DNA of 64,000 nt from VXMT01 sp965204835 (GTDB lineage Bacteria > Chloroflexota > Dehalococcoidia > UBA2979): the NCBI GenBank assembly GCA_965204835.1, contig OZ242017.1:496001-560000 (forward strand), given 5' to 3'. The notes below the pieces were generated by a model. It was not told the DNA's origin. It saw only the letters and a list, made by a program, of their open reading frames with translations, and did no database searches. This document shows positions 41,232 to 49,455 of this stretch, in pieces (positions within the stretch are counted from its first letter, which is position 1; each line of letters starts with the position of its first letter). Made by a program: the position numbers and the translations under genes.

Positions 41232-41989
41232 GGCTGGGAGGCTATCTCCGGAAGCTCGATATCGACGGGAACGTCGAAGGTGACGGTGAACAGGCGCTTC
41301 GTATCAGCCCCGTCGTCATCGTAGATGCGGCCCGCGATCCGCATCTGCCGGAGCCTATGGTCGGCCTCGTCGATCCAGAGCGACAACGTGATCGGATGAC
41401 CGAGGTTCGCATCCCGTACCAGGATTGCGAGGTCGCCGGACGTCACCTTTCCGTCCACCTTTATGGTCTCTGCTCCGTCGATCGACTCCGTGCCCGCTAC
41501 GACAGCGTCCTCCATGAGGGAGATGATCCCACTCAACGTGATGCCCACGCCCACGAAGTTGAAGGGGATCTGGTCCGCCGGGACGGGGGTCCACGGTGCA
41601 TCGGCGGAGAACTTCATGTACGCCTCGTCGCCGATCCCCACCATCTCGATCTCGACGAACCCAAGCCCCGGCGCCACCACGTCCACCACCATCCGGAAGC
41701 TGTCCGGCGCCCGCAGGTCAGCCTCGAGGCTCTTGAAGGTGGTGCCGAAGAACTTGGCGCCCGTCTCCAGCTCGTCGACCATCTTGAGCTTCGTGGTCGA
41801 CACGGCCTCCAGTCCCGCTCTCATGCCGGCGATCCTGTCGTCGAGCGTCGGCTCGGGTGTCGGGGTAGCGGTCGGTGTGGGCTCGACGGCGGGGTCGGGT
41901 TCGGAGCCACACGCGGGAGCGAGGATCAGGAGGCCCATCACCAGCACGGCGAGCGCCAGCCGGAGGGGCAATGTCATGGGTCCGTCCAT
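41228..41989 (-). CDS. LprG/LppX-like lipoprotein
   Basis: 253 residues. A lipoprotein signal (LRLALAVLVMGLLILAPAC, Cys about 27) is followed by a short Thr/Pro linker and a half-barrel-type domain: LETGAKFFGTTFKSLEADLRAPDSFRM, EIEMVGIGDEAYMKF, VDGKVTSGDLAILV and PITLSLWIDEADHRLRQMRI match the LppX_LprAFGLpqT pattern of lipid-carrying lipoproteins. ATG 41989 was chosen; the frame is open to 42061. Its stop overlaps the exporter start, so it is translated with it. It should hold a hydrophobic ligand in a cavity and pass it to or from the exporter. Confidence 0.85.
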   Translation of the reverse strand: MDGPMTLPLRLALAVLVMGLLILAPACGSEPDPAVEPTPTATPTPEPTLDDRIAGMRAGLEAVSTTKLKMVDELETGAKFFGTTFKSLEADLRAPDSFRMVVDVVAPGLGFVEIEMVGIGDEAYMKFSADAPWTPVPADQIPFNFVGVGITLSGIISLMEDAVVAGTESIDGAETIKVDGKVTSGDLAILVRDANLGHPITLSLWIDEADHRLRQMRIAGRIYDDDGADTKRLFTVTFDVPVDIELPEIASQP

Positions 41990-42335
41990 CAACGGCTCAT
42001 CACCTCGCTCGGGAGTCGTCAGGTGGTGTCCGCCCACACCGCCGACCCGCTGTCCGACCAACCCAGTGCCAGGCCAGCATCTACCAGGCAGCCCGTTGCG
42101 CTCAGCCGGTGATTGGTGCGGCCTTGCGCGACTATATCACCGCCGATCGGAGCCCCCCAGCGTCGCGCCGGGCCCGGATGGGACGCTCGCAGCCCCACGT
42201 TGGCGTCGGGGACGGGCCGTCTCGGGACTCGTGGCGCCGCGGATGTCGTGGGGTGGGCGGGTTTCGTATCCTTAGGGTGCATGCTGGCTGCCAGGAAGGT
42301 GGTCACCGGCGCCGGCGCGCGAGGAGCGTCGACCC
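41990..42335. other. 346-base divergent control region
   Basis: No gene is seen between the LprG-like and Rieske genes. On the minus strand TATAGT (42134-42129) may be a -10 for the LprG-like operon. On the plus strand TATCCT at about 42266-42271 may serve the Rieske gene. No strong hairpin or dyad was found. Confidence 0.4.
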
Positions 42336-43436
42336 ATGCCGATCCGACACGAAGACCTCACGGTGACTCCGCTGCCCCCGTTTCCCGAGGGCTGGTTCTA
42401 CGTCGCCAGCCGCCGGGACGTGCGCAAGGCCGACGCGCAGATCGTGCAGAAGACCTGGATGGGCGTGAACGTCGTCGTGTGGTGCGACGAGGACGGCCGC
42501 CCGTGCGTTGCCGAGGCCGTGTGCCCGCACCTCGGCTCCGACCTGGGCCCCGACGCCGGCGGGCGGGTCTGCGAAGGCCGCCTCGTCTGCCCCTTCCACG
42601 GCTTCGAGTTCGACACCACCGGCCAGTGCGTCGACACCCCGTTCGCCGCCCCGCCGCGGGCCGCGCGGCTACGCGTGTTCCCGGCCCGAGAGATGCTCGG
42701 GATGATCTTCGCGTGGTGGGGCATCGAGGACCGCGAGCCGCAGTGGAGCCTGCCCGAGGCCGTGCCCGACCAGGACGGCTGGACCAACATCGCGATCCGC
42801 ACGCTCCGCTTCGAGGGCCATCCGCAGGAGACCACCGAGAACTCCGTGGACATCGCGCACCTGCGCTACGTCCACGGCTACGACGGCGTCGGACGCATCG
42901 CGCCGGTGGTCGTGGACGGCGCGCGTTTCGAGAGCCGCTGGAACTTCACCAGCGTGCGGGACATCGCGAAGGTCGGCAGCCTCACGATGCGGTTCTCGGC
43001 CAACGCCCAGATCTACGGCCTCGGTTACTCATGCGTCGAGGTACACGAGCACACCATCGACATGGACGTGCGGCTGTGGGTGCTGGCGACGCCGGTGGAC
43101 GGCACGTTCATCGACATGACGCTCGCCACGCAGGTGCGGGAGATCCGCAACCCGAAGCGGAAGATCGTCGGCCTCGGCTTCCTCCCCCGCAGGTGGCGTG
43201 CGCCGCTCATGGGCAAGTTCCTGGCGGCCCAGGAGGTGCAGGACGTCATGCAGGACGTGATCATCTGGAGCCGCAAGAGCCACCTCGCGCGCCCGCGCCT
43301 CAACCGCTCCGACGGCGAGATCACGACCTTCCGGGCGTACTGCGCCCAGTTCTACCCCGACGCGCCCGCCCGGCTTCAGCCCACCTCGAGCGGCAGCGAG
43401 GGGTCGGCGGCGTACTCGGACATGGAAGCGTCGTAG
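42336..43436 (+). CDS. Rieske [2Fe-2S] non-heme iron oxygenase, KshA/cholesterol-desaturase-like
   Basis: 366 residues. The Rieske cluster ligands are CPHLG (Cys 63, His 65) and CPFHGF (Cys 85, His 88). The mononuclear iron site is ENSVDIAHLRYVHGYD: Asp 172, His 175 and His 180, plus a late Asp in VQDVIIW. The N-terminal GWFYVASRRDV and the C-terminal layout match 3-ketosteroid-9-alpha-hydroxylase and cholesterol-7-desaturase (Neverland/DAF-36) relatives more than aromatic-ring dioxygenases. A steroid or other polycyclic substrate is therefore plausible; no other steroid genes are in the window. Its 3' end overlaps the convergent sulfurtransferase gene by 61 bases. Confidence 0.92.
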   Translation: MPIRHEDLTVTPLPPFPEGWFYVASRRDVRKADAQIVQKTWMGVNVVVWCDEDGRPCVAEAVCPHLGSDLGPDAGGRVCEGRLVCPFHGFEFDTTGQCVDTPFAAPPRAARLRVFPAREMLGMIFAWWGIEDREPQWSLPEAVPDQDGWTNIAIRTLRFEGHPQETTENSVDIAHLRYVHGYDGVGRIAPVVVDGARFESRWNFTSVRDIAKVGSLTMRFSANAQIYGLGYSCVEVHEHTIDMDVRLWVLATPVDGTFIDMTLATQVREIRNPKRKIVGLGFLPRRWRAPLMGKFLAAQEVQDVMQDVIIWSRKSHLARPRLNRSDGEITTFRAYCAQFYPDAPARLQPTSSGSEGSAAYSDMEAS

Positions 43437-44257
43437 ACCGCGACGTTCCCGTAGCCCAGCATCGCGAGCACGAAGGCGTCGTTGGACGCGGCGATGCCGC
43501 CGCCGCAGTACGTCACCACGCGCTGGTCCCTGTCCGCTCCCGCCTGCTCGAAGAGCGCCGCCAGCTCCCCGGCCGGACGGAACAGGCCGGTCTCGGGATC
43601 GGTCAGCTCCATCGACGGCACGTTCGTCGCGCCGGGGATGTGGCCCGGGCGCCCGTAGGCCCCGCCGCTGTCGGTGCCCGAGTGCAGCTCCCGGCTGAGC
43701 GCGTTGATGAGGCAACTGCTCCCCGAGCCCGCCGAGTCGATGAACGCGCGCACCTCGTCGAGGTCGGCGAACCGCGCCGGGTCCGGCGTCGGCGTGAACG
43801 TCGTGGCCGTGTACGTCGCCTCCTCGGTGGAGACGGGGCGGCCCTCGGCGGTCCAGCGTCGCCAGCCGCCGTCGAGCACGGCCGCGCCCGCGCAGCCCAT
43901 CGAGCGGAACATCCACCACAGCCGCGCCGCCCACGCCGAGCCCGCGCGGTCGTAGAGGACGAGCTTCGAGGTCTTCGCGATACCGTGCCGACCGGCCGCC
44001 GCGGCGAACGCATCGGCCGAGGGCATCATGAAGCGCAGCTCGTGGTCGTTGTCGGAGAAGTCGCCCTGCAGGTCCAGGAACCCCGATCCGGGGATGTGAC
44101 CGGACTCGTACTCGCCTCGCCCCGACTCGACCTGGTAGCCGCCGCCGTCGCGGGGACGCAGGAAGACGCTCGTGTCGAAGACGCGGACGTCGTCGTCCGC
44201 GAGGTGCTCGGCGAGCCAGTCGGTGGAGACGAGGAACTCCGGGTGCGCGAATGCCAT
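43376..44257 (-). CDS. Two-domain rhodanese-type sulfurtransferase (SseA-like)
   Basis: 293 residues with an inactive N-terminal rhodanese domain (DVRVFDTSVFLRPRDGGGYQ, ESGHIPGSGFLDLQ) and an active C-terminal one: GRPGHIPGATNVPS and VVTYCGGGIAASNDAF with catalytic Cys 251. The C-G-G-G-I-A loop differs from both thiosulfate (CRxGxT) and mercaptopyruvate (CGSGVTA) types but is closer to the latter. It moves sulfane sulfur in the cytoplasm. ATG 44257 is taken as the start, with TGGAG about six bases upstream. The last 20 codons lie over the end of the Rieske gene on the other strand. Confidence 0.93.
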   Translation of the reverse strand: MAFAHPEFLVSTDWLAEHLADDDVRVFDTSVFLRPRDGGGYQVESGRGEYESGHIPGSGFLDLQGDFSDNDHELRFMMPSADAFAAAAGRHGIAKTSKLVLYDRAGSAWAARLWWMFRSMGCAGAAVLDGGWRRWTAEGRPVSTEEATYTATTFTPTPDPARFADLDEVRAFIDSAGSGSSCLINALSRELHSGTDSGGAYGRPGHIPGATNVPSMELTDPETGLFRPAGELAALFEQAGADRDQRVVTYCGGGIAASNDAFVLAMLGYGNVAVYDASMSEYAADPSLPLEVG

Positions 44258-44395
44258 GTGCAACTCCAGTCCGTGTCGCGTGGTTCCGCCACTGTACGCC
44301 GACCGCGTACCGTGCGTGACTCGCTCGACACCCGAACACGCCGAGGCGAGACTGGGGCGACGACGGTCGCGTCGTGCGACGGAGCGGGGGCGAGC

Positions 44396-44824
44396 GTGGC
44401 TGAGTACGTGCCGAGTCCGGCCGAGTGGGTGCGGGACCAGGTCGAGCTGTACGAGCGCACCGACGGCGCCGAGGGTGCCGAGTTGCGCGGGATGCCCGTC
44501 GTGATCGTGACCCACCGCGGGCGTCGCACGGGCGCGGTCCGCAAGACGCCGCTCATGCGCGTGGCCGACGGCGACGCCTACGTGCTCGTCGGATCGCTCG
44601 GCGGCGCGCCGCAGAACCCCGTGTGGGTCTACAACCTCATGGCCGACCCGGACATCGAGCTGCGCGACCGCGCCGCGGTCACCTCGATGCGCGCCCGGCT
44701 GGTCGATGACCCGGTGGAGCGCGCGCGGCTCTGGCGTCTCGCCGTCGAGGCGTACCCGGACTACGAGGACTACCAGCAGCGCACCGAGCGCGTCATCCCG
44801 CTCTTCCGCGCCGAGCCCGTCTAG
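44396..44824 (+). CDS. Deazaflavin (F420)-dependent nitroreductase-family protein (Ddn-like)
   Basis: 142 residues. ELRGMPVVIVTHRGRRTGAVRKTPLMRV and VLVGSLGGAPQNPVWVYNLMADPD are the Ddn/PNPOx-like F420-binding blocks (GRRTG..R-x-x-PL and G-G-x-x-x-x-P-x-W-x-x-N-L). Relatives reduce quinones or nitro compounds with F420H2. Activity with F420 implies that the organism makes this cofactor, which the window does not show. GTG 44396 has GGAGCGGGGG upstream. It is divergent from the sulfurtransferase and 50 bases from the CotH-type gene. Confidence 0.9.
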   Translation: MAEYVPSPAEWVRDQVELYERTDGAEGAELRGMPVVIVTHRGRRTGAVRKTPLMRVADGDAYVLVGSLGGAPQNPVWVYNLMADPDIELRDRAAVTSMRARLVDDPVERARLWRLAVEAYPDYEDYQQRTERVIPLFRAEPV

Positions 44825-44875
44825 CGGCTCGTGCGAGGCGTCGCCAGCGAAGGCCGGGTGCATGCAGGACGCACG

Positions 44876-47188
44876 GTGAGACACAGCGTCGCCGCCATGC
44901 GCCGTGGCCGTTCGCGCCCGCGCCCGGCGCGGCGCGTGGGGTTAGCGGTTACCGCCATCGCGCTGGCGGTGTGGGCGGCCGCGTGTACCTCGGACGACCC
45001 CGAGCCGCCGCCACCCGCCGCGGAGTCGACGCCCGCGACGTCCGCCACCGCAGCGCCGGCCCCGGCTCCGGTGACGCCCACGCCGACCGCCGCCCAGCCC
45101 ACGCCCGCAGACCCGACCGACGCCTACTTCGACCTCGGGCGCGTCCTGGACATCGCGATCGAGATCGCGCCCGCGGACTGGGAGACGCTGCGCCACCAGA
45201 CCCGCACGTTCGAGGACCTGATGGCGGAGATCGAGCGCTACCAGCTCTCCCGCCCCTTCGCCGACATCTACACATGGTTCCCGGCCACCGTCACGGTGGA
45301 CGGCGAGACCCACGCCGAGGTCGGCGTCCGCAAGAAGGGGTTCCTCGGCTCCCAGAGCGACACCAGGCCGTCGCTCAAGCTGCGCTTCGACAAGTACGTG
45401 GACGGCCAGGCGCTGGGCGGCGTCATGGGGCGCATGACCCTGAACAACAGCCTCCAGGACCCCTCGATGGTCAACACCTGCCTGGCGCACCAGGTCTTCA
45501 CCAGCGCGGGCATACCCGCCTCGCGCTGCAGCTACGCCACCGTCTCGGTGAACGGCCGGGACCTCGGCCTCTACCTCCACGTCGAGGAGATCAAGGCGCC
45601 CTTCCTCGCCCGCCACTTCGCGAGCACCGAGGGCAACCTCTACGAGGGCACGGTCAGCGACTTCACCCCCGAGTACCGCGGCACCATCGAGAAGAAGACC
45701 AACGAGGACGAGGACGACTGGTCGGACGTCGACGCCGTCGTCGCGGCGCTGCAGGACCCCTCGGACGCCGGGCTGGCGGCGCTGGGGGAGGTCGTCGACC
45801 TCGACCGCTTCCTCACGTTCTGGGCCGTCGAGGTGCTCATCGGCCACTGGGACGGCTACGCGGGCAACCGCAACAACTATCGCTTCTACGCCGAGCCCGG
45901 CGGGGGCTTCGTCTTCATGCCCTGGGGCGTCGACGACGCGTTCCACCTGGAGGACGACCCGAACGCCTTCGACGACATCAGCAACCCACCGCCGTCGGTG
46001 CTGGCCCTCACCGCCATCCCCAACCGCCTCTACCACGATGACGAGTGGCGGGCGCGCTACGTCGACCGGCTTCGCGAGCTGCTCGAGACCGCGTGGGACG
46101 AGGACGCGCTGCTCGCGAGCGTCGATGAGCTGGCCGCCGTCGTCGGGCAGCACGCGCAGCCATCGGCCCGGCCGGCCGCTGCAGCGGACGCCGAGCGCGT
46201 GCGGCAGTTCATCCGCAAGCGGCGCGCCGAGATCCTCGACGACCTCACCCCGGAGCCCCCGGACTGGCCCGCCCCCGACGAGGCCGCGGAGCCGGAGCGC
46301 GGCACGGTGGACGTGCGCTTCGAGACCACGTGGGGCAGCAACAGGAGCGTGAACCCCCTCGGCGAGGGGAACGTGACCTCGCTGGAGGTGGACGGAACCA
46401 CGGTGCCCACCGGCGGCCTCGGCATGATCGCCGGGCGCGCCAGCGAGGAGGAGACCGAGGGGTTTGGCATCCCGGACGCGGCCTCCCTCGCCCTCATCAG
46501 CGTGGGGGACGACGGGTCCATCGAGGGCTTCACGATCGTGCTCCCCGTCGCCGCGCTCACCGACGGCGCGCGGCTGGTCATCGGCGAGGACCGCATCGCG
46601 GGAGGCGTGTGGTCGATCCCGGCCGGGGCCGCCGTCCCGGACAGCTTCGTCCCGTTCAGCGAGGGCGTCCTGACGCTCTCGGAGGCGAGCGCCGACGACG
46701 GCGCGACCATCTCCGGCGCCTTCTCGGGCGTCTTCGGCGGCGTCCCTCCGGCCGGCGGGGACGCGAGCGCCGGCGCGGGCCGCGCGGACGTGGGCCTCGT
46801 CATCAACGAGGTCGCGGCCCAGGGCAACCCCCTCGACTGGTTCGAGCTGTACAACGCGTCCGACTCGCCGCTGTCCCTCGACGACTTCGTCGTGGCCGAC
46901 GACCTCGCGGACCGCGACAAGCGCGTCGCGTTCCCCGCCGGCCTGATCGTGCCGCCGGGCGGCTACCTGCAGGTGCAGCTCGACAAGGACGCGTGGCCCG
47001 GCTTCGCGCTCGGCCGGGACGAGGAGCTGGGCGTCTGGACGGCCGACGGCGCGCTCGTCGACGAGGTCGACTGGGCCGAGGGAGACGCCGACGAGGGCAC
47101 GAGCTACGCCCGCCGGCCCGACGGCACGGGGGACTTCGAGACCGTCGACGAGCCTACCCCCGGCGCGGCGAACCAGCCCGCTCGCTGA
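44876..47188 (+). CDS. CotH-family lipoprotein with C-terminal lamin-tail domain
   Basis: About 770 residues. A basic n-region and VGLAVTAIALAVWAAAC give a lipoprotein signal. A Thr/Pro linker leads to a CotH kinase-like domain: VGVRKKGFLGSQSDTRPSLKLRF, LNNSLQDPSMVNTCLAHQVF, LYLHVEEIKAPFLARHF, and LIGHWDGYAGNRNNYRFYA with MPWGVDDAF, the Asp/Asn blocks of the kinase fold. After a beta-rich segment the last 130 residues are a lamin-tail domain (INEVAAQGNPLDWFELYNAS). CotH proteins phosphorylate surface or coat proteins, so this may be an extracytoplasmic kinase. GTG 44876 (AGGA six bases ahead) is taken as the start; ATG 44897 is also possible. Confidence 0.9.
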   Translation: MRHSVAAMRRGRSRPRPARRVGLAVTAIALAVWAAACTSDDPEPPPPAAESTPATSATAAPAPAPVTPTPTAAQPTPADPTDAYFDLGRVLDIAIEIAPADWETLRHQTRTFEDLMAEIERYQLSRPFADIYTWFPATVTVDGETHAEVGVRKKGFLGSQSDTRPSLKLRFDKYVDGQALGGVMGRMTLNNSLQDPSMVNTCLAHQVFTSAGIPASRCSYATVSVNGRDLGLYLHVEEIKAPFLARHFASTEGNLYEGTVSDFTPEYRGTIEKKTNEDEDDWSDVDAVVAALQDPSDAGLAALGEVVDLDRFLTFWAVEVLIGHWDGYAGNRNNYRFYAEPGGGFVFMPWGVDDAFHLEDDPNAFDDISNPPPSVLALTAIPNRLYHDDEWRARYVDRLRELLETAWDEDALLASVDELAAVVGQHAQPSARPAAAADAERVRQFIRKRRAEILDDLTPEPPDWPAPDEAAEPERGTVDVRFETTWGSNRSVNPLGEGNVTSLEVDGTTVPTGGLGMIAGRASEEETEGFGIPDAASLALISVGDDGSIEGFTIVLPVAALTDGARLVIGEDRIAGGVWSIPAGAAVPDSFVPFSEGVLTLSEASADDGATISGAFSGVFGGVPPAGGDASAGAGRADVGLVINEVAAQGNPLDWFELYNASDSPLSLDDFVVADDLADRDKRVAFPAGLIVPPGGYLQVQLDKDAWPGFALGRDEELGVWTADGALVDEVDWAEGDADEGTSYARRPDGTGDFETVDEPTPGAANQPAR

Positions 47189-47223
47189 ACGCCTCCGCGG
47201 AGCGCCGCGCCTGCGCCGCGTGC

Positions 47224-47229
47224 TAGGAT
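47224..47229 (+). promoter_or_regulatory. Leaderless-type -10 for the PanE-like gene
   Basis: TAGGAT eight bases before GTG 47238. Confidence 0.45.
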
Positions 47230-47237
47230 TCCGGCCC

Positions 47238-48179
47238 GTGGCCACCGTAGCCGTCATCGGCGCCGGGGCAGTCGGCTCCTACTACGGCGCGCGCCTCGCG
47301 CAGGCCGGGCACGACGTGCGCTTTCTGCTCCGCCGTGACTACGACGCCGTGGCCGCGCGCGGACTGCGCATCGAGTCGCACCACGGCGACTTCGTCCTCG
47401 AACGCCCCGCCATCGCGCGCGACGCCGCCGACATCGGACCGGTCGACTGGGTGCTGTGCGGCCTCAAGACCACCGCGCTCGACGCGGCAGCCGCCCTCAT
47501 CCGCCCCTGCCTCGGGCCCGAGACGCGCGTGCTCGCGATCATGAACGGCCTCGGCATCGAGGAGCGGCTCGCCGCCTCGCTCGGCACGGAGCGCGTCTTC
47601 GGCGGGCTCGCCTTCACGTGCATCAACCGGGGCGAGCCGGGCGTGATCCACCACATCGAGTACGGCCAGGTCGGCATCGCGCACCTCGGCGACGACCCCG
47701 CCGAGCTCGACCACGCCGTCGCGCTCTGGCAGGGTGCGACCGCCGAGATCAGCGCCGCCGCCCCGCTGCTGCGCGCGCGCTGGGAGAAGCTCTGCTGGAA
47801 CGTGCCGTTCAACGGCCTCACGGTCGCCGCCGGCGGCGTACACACCGAGGTGATCGTGACCGACCCGGGCCTGCGCGCCGAGGCGCGCGCGCTCATGGAG
47901 GAGGTCGTGGCCGCCGGCAACGCCGACCTCGCGGCCGCCGGCAGCCCGGAGCGCATCGACGGCGACGCGGTGATCGCGCGCATGTTCGAGCTCACCGACG
48001 TGATGGGCCCGTACCGCCCCAGCACGCTCATCGACTACCTCGAGGGCCGCGCGATCGAGGTGGACGCGATCTTCGCCGAGCCCGCCCGCCGTGCGCGCGC
48101 CCTCGGCGTCCCCACCCCGCGCATGGACATGCTCGCCGCGCTCCTCGCGCGGCTGGACCCGGCCGCGGGCGCGGCCTGA
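47238..48179 (+). CDS. Ketopantoate reductase family protein (PanE/ApbA-like)
   Basis: 313 residues. VAVIGAGAVGSYYGARLAQAGHDV is the NADP-binding start (G-x-G-x-x-G). LCGLKTTAL carries the Lys of the N-terminal active-site strand, KLCWNVPFNGLTV the catalytic Lys/Asn region, and MGPYRPSTLIDYLEGRAIEVDAIF the C-terminal Ser/Asp/Glu block. It reduces 2-dehydropantoate or a similar 2-keto acid. No other pantothenate gene is nearby, so a broader 2-ketoacid reductase role is possible. The start is GTG 47238, with TAGGAT eight bases upstream (leaderless); the longer frame from 47220 lacks support. Confidence 0.92.
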   Translation: MATVAVIGAGAVGSYYGARLAQAGHDVRFLLRRDYDAVAARGLRIESHHGDFVLERPAIARDAADIGPVDWVLCGLKTTALDAAAALIRPCLGPETRVLAIMNGLGIEERLAASLGTERVFGGLAFTCINRGEPGVIHHIEYGQVGIAHLGDDPAELDHAVALWQGATAEISAAAPLLRARWEKLCWNVPFNGLTVAAGGVHTEVIVTDPGLRAEARALMEEVVAAGNADLAAAGSPERIDGDAVIARMFELTDVMGPYRPSTLIDYLEGRAIEVDAIFAEPARRARALGVPTPRMDMLAALLARLDPAAGAA

Positions 48180-48246
48180 CGGCTCGCCCCGCGTCGCCGC
48201 TCCTGACGTAGTCCGCTCGAACCGCGCAGCGGGGCGCGCCGCGTCC

Positions 48247-48252
48247 TATCAT
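48247..48252 (+). promoter_or_regulatory. -10 element of the Zn-ADH gene
   Basis: TATCAT, 38 bases ahead of ATG 48291; the leader contains GGGGCCGGGGGG as a poor ribosome site. Confidence 0.4.
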
Positions 48253-48290
48253 CGCTGCCGGAAGCGCGATTCGGGGCCGGGGGGTTCGTC

Positions 48291-49391
48291 ATGGATATCA
48301 ACGCGGCGGTGCTCTACGAGGCGAACACACCGCTGGTCGTCGAACCCGTGCGGCTCGACGACCCGAAGGCGGGCGAGGTGCTCGTGCGCATCGCCGCGGC
48401 CGGCGTCTGTCACTCCGACTACCACGTGATGAAGGGCGAGTGGACGCCGCCGCTGCCGATGGTGCTGGGCCACGAGGCCGCCGGCGTCGTCGAGCGCGTC
48501 GGCGCGGGCGTCGAGCGTGTGCGGCCGGGTGACCACGTGATCCTCAACTTCCGCCCCAACTGCGGCTGGTGCGACCACTGCACCCGCGGCGAGCCCGTGC
48601 TCTGCAACGGGGCGGACAGCGATCGCTGGTTGCTCTTCGACGGCACGACGAGGCTGCACACCAGCGAGGGCCGGGACCTCCACCACTTCGCACGGGTCGC
48701 GGCCTTCGCCGAGTACGCGGTCGTGCCCGAGTCGGGCGCGGTGCCCGTCCGTCAGGACGTGCCCCTCGACAGGGCGGCCCTCATTGGCTGCGCCGTCATG
48801 ACCGGCGTGGGCGCCGTCATCAACACCGCGCGAGTCGAGGCCGGGAGCTCCGTGCTGGTGGTCGGCTGCGGTGGCGTCGGCCTGAACTGCATCCAGGGCG
48901 CCGTGCTCGCGGGCGCGGAGCGGATCATCGCCGTGGACGTGAAGGCCAACAAGCTCGACTACGCCCGCCAGTTCGGCGCAACGGACGTCCTCGATGCGAG
49001 CGAGGGTGACACCGCGGCCCGCGTCCTCGAGCTGACCGGTGGCGGTGTGGACTACGCGTTCGAGGCCATCGGCTTCTCGCAGACGATCGTCGACTGCTAC
49101 GAGTCGACGCGGCCCGGTGGCACCACGGTGGTCGTGGGGATGGCGTCCGAGGACGACATGATGGCCATCCCCGCGCTGTCGCTGCCGCGCACGGAGAAGG
49201 TGCTGCGCGGCTCGTGGTACGGCTCCGCCCGTCCGTGGATCGACCTCCCGAAGATGGTCGACCTCTACATGGGCGGCCGCCTGGACGTCGATTCGCTGGT
49301 CACCCGTACCTACCCGCTCCCGGAGATCAACGAGGCGTACGCGGCGCTCGATCGCGGCGACGTGGCGCGCAGCGTGCTCGTGATGGACTGA
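48291..49391 (+). CDS. Zinc-dependent alcohol dehydrogenase (class III-like MDR)
   Basis: 366 residues. Catalytic zinc ligands: Cys 40 (AGVCHSDYH), His 61-Glu 62 (LGHEAAGVV) and the later Cys in LIGCAVMTGVG. Structural zinc ligands: Cys 91, 94, 97 and 105 (NCGWCDHCTRGEPVLC). The NAD site is VLVVGCGGVGLNCIQGA. The layout is that of class III/NDMA-dependent alcohol dehydrogenases. It oxidises an alcohol or a formaldehyde-type adduct in the cytoplasm. It is not close to other genes of a pathway; the PanE-like gene ends about 110 bases upstream. Confidence 0.94.
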   Translation: MDINAAVLYEANTPLVVEPVRLDDPKAGEVLVRIAAAGVCHSDYHVMKGEWTPPLPMVLGHEAAGVVERVGAGVERVRPGDHVILNFRPNCGWCDHCTRGEPVLCNGADSDRWLLFDGTTRLHTSEGRDLHHFARVAAFAEYAVVPESGAVPVRQDVPLDRAALIGCAVMTGVGAVINTARVEAGSSVLVVGCGGVGLNCIQGAVLAGAERIIAVDVKANKLDYARQFGATDVLDASEGDTAARVLELTGGGVDYAFEAIGFSQTIVDCYESTRPGGTTVVVGMASEDDMMAIPALSLPRTEKVLRGSWYGSARPWIDLPKMVDLYMGGRLDVDSLVTRTYPLPEINEAYAALDRGDVARSVLVMD

Positions 49392-49440
49392 GCCCTGGCG
49401 GGCTGATCGGCGCGGGGGGCGCTTCCGCCGGGCGGTCGCC

Positions 49441-49446
49441 TATCCT
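49441..49446 (+). promoter_or_regulatory. Leaderless-type -10 for the SLC13 gene
   Basis: TATCCT nine bases before GTG 49456. GTG 49447 would overlap the promoter, so 49456 is the better start. Confidence 0.45.
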
Positions 49447-49455
49447 GTGCAGGCC

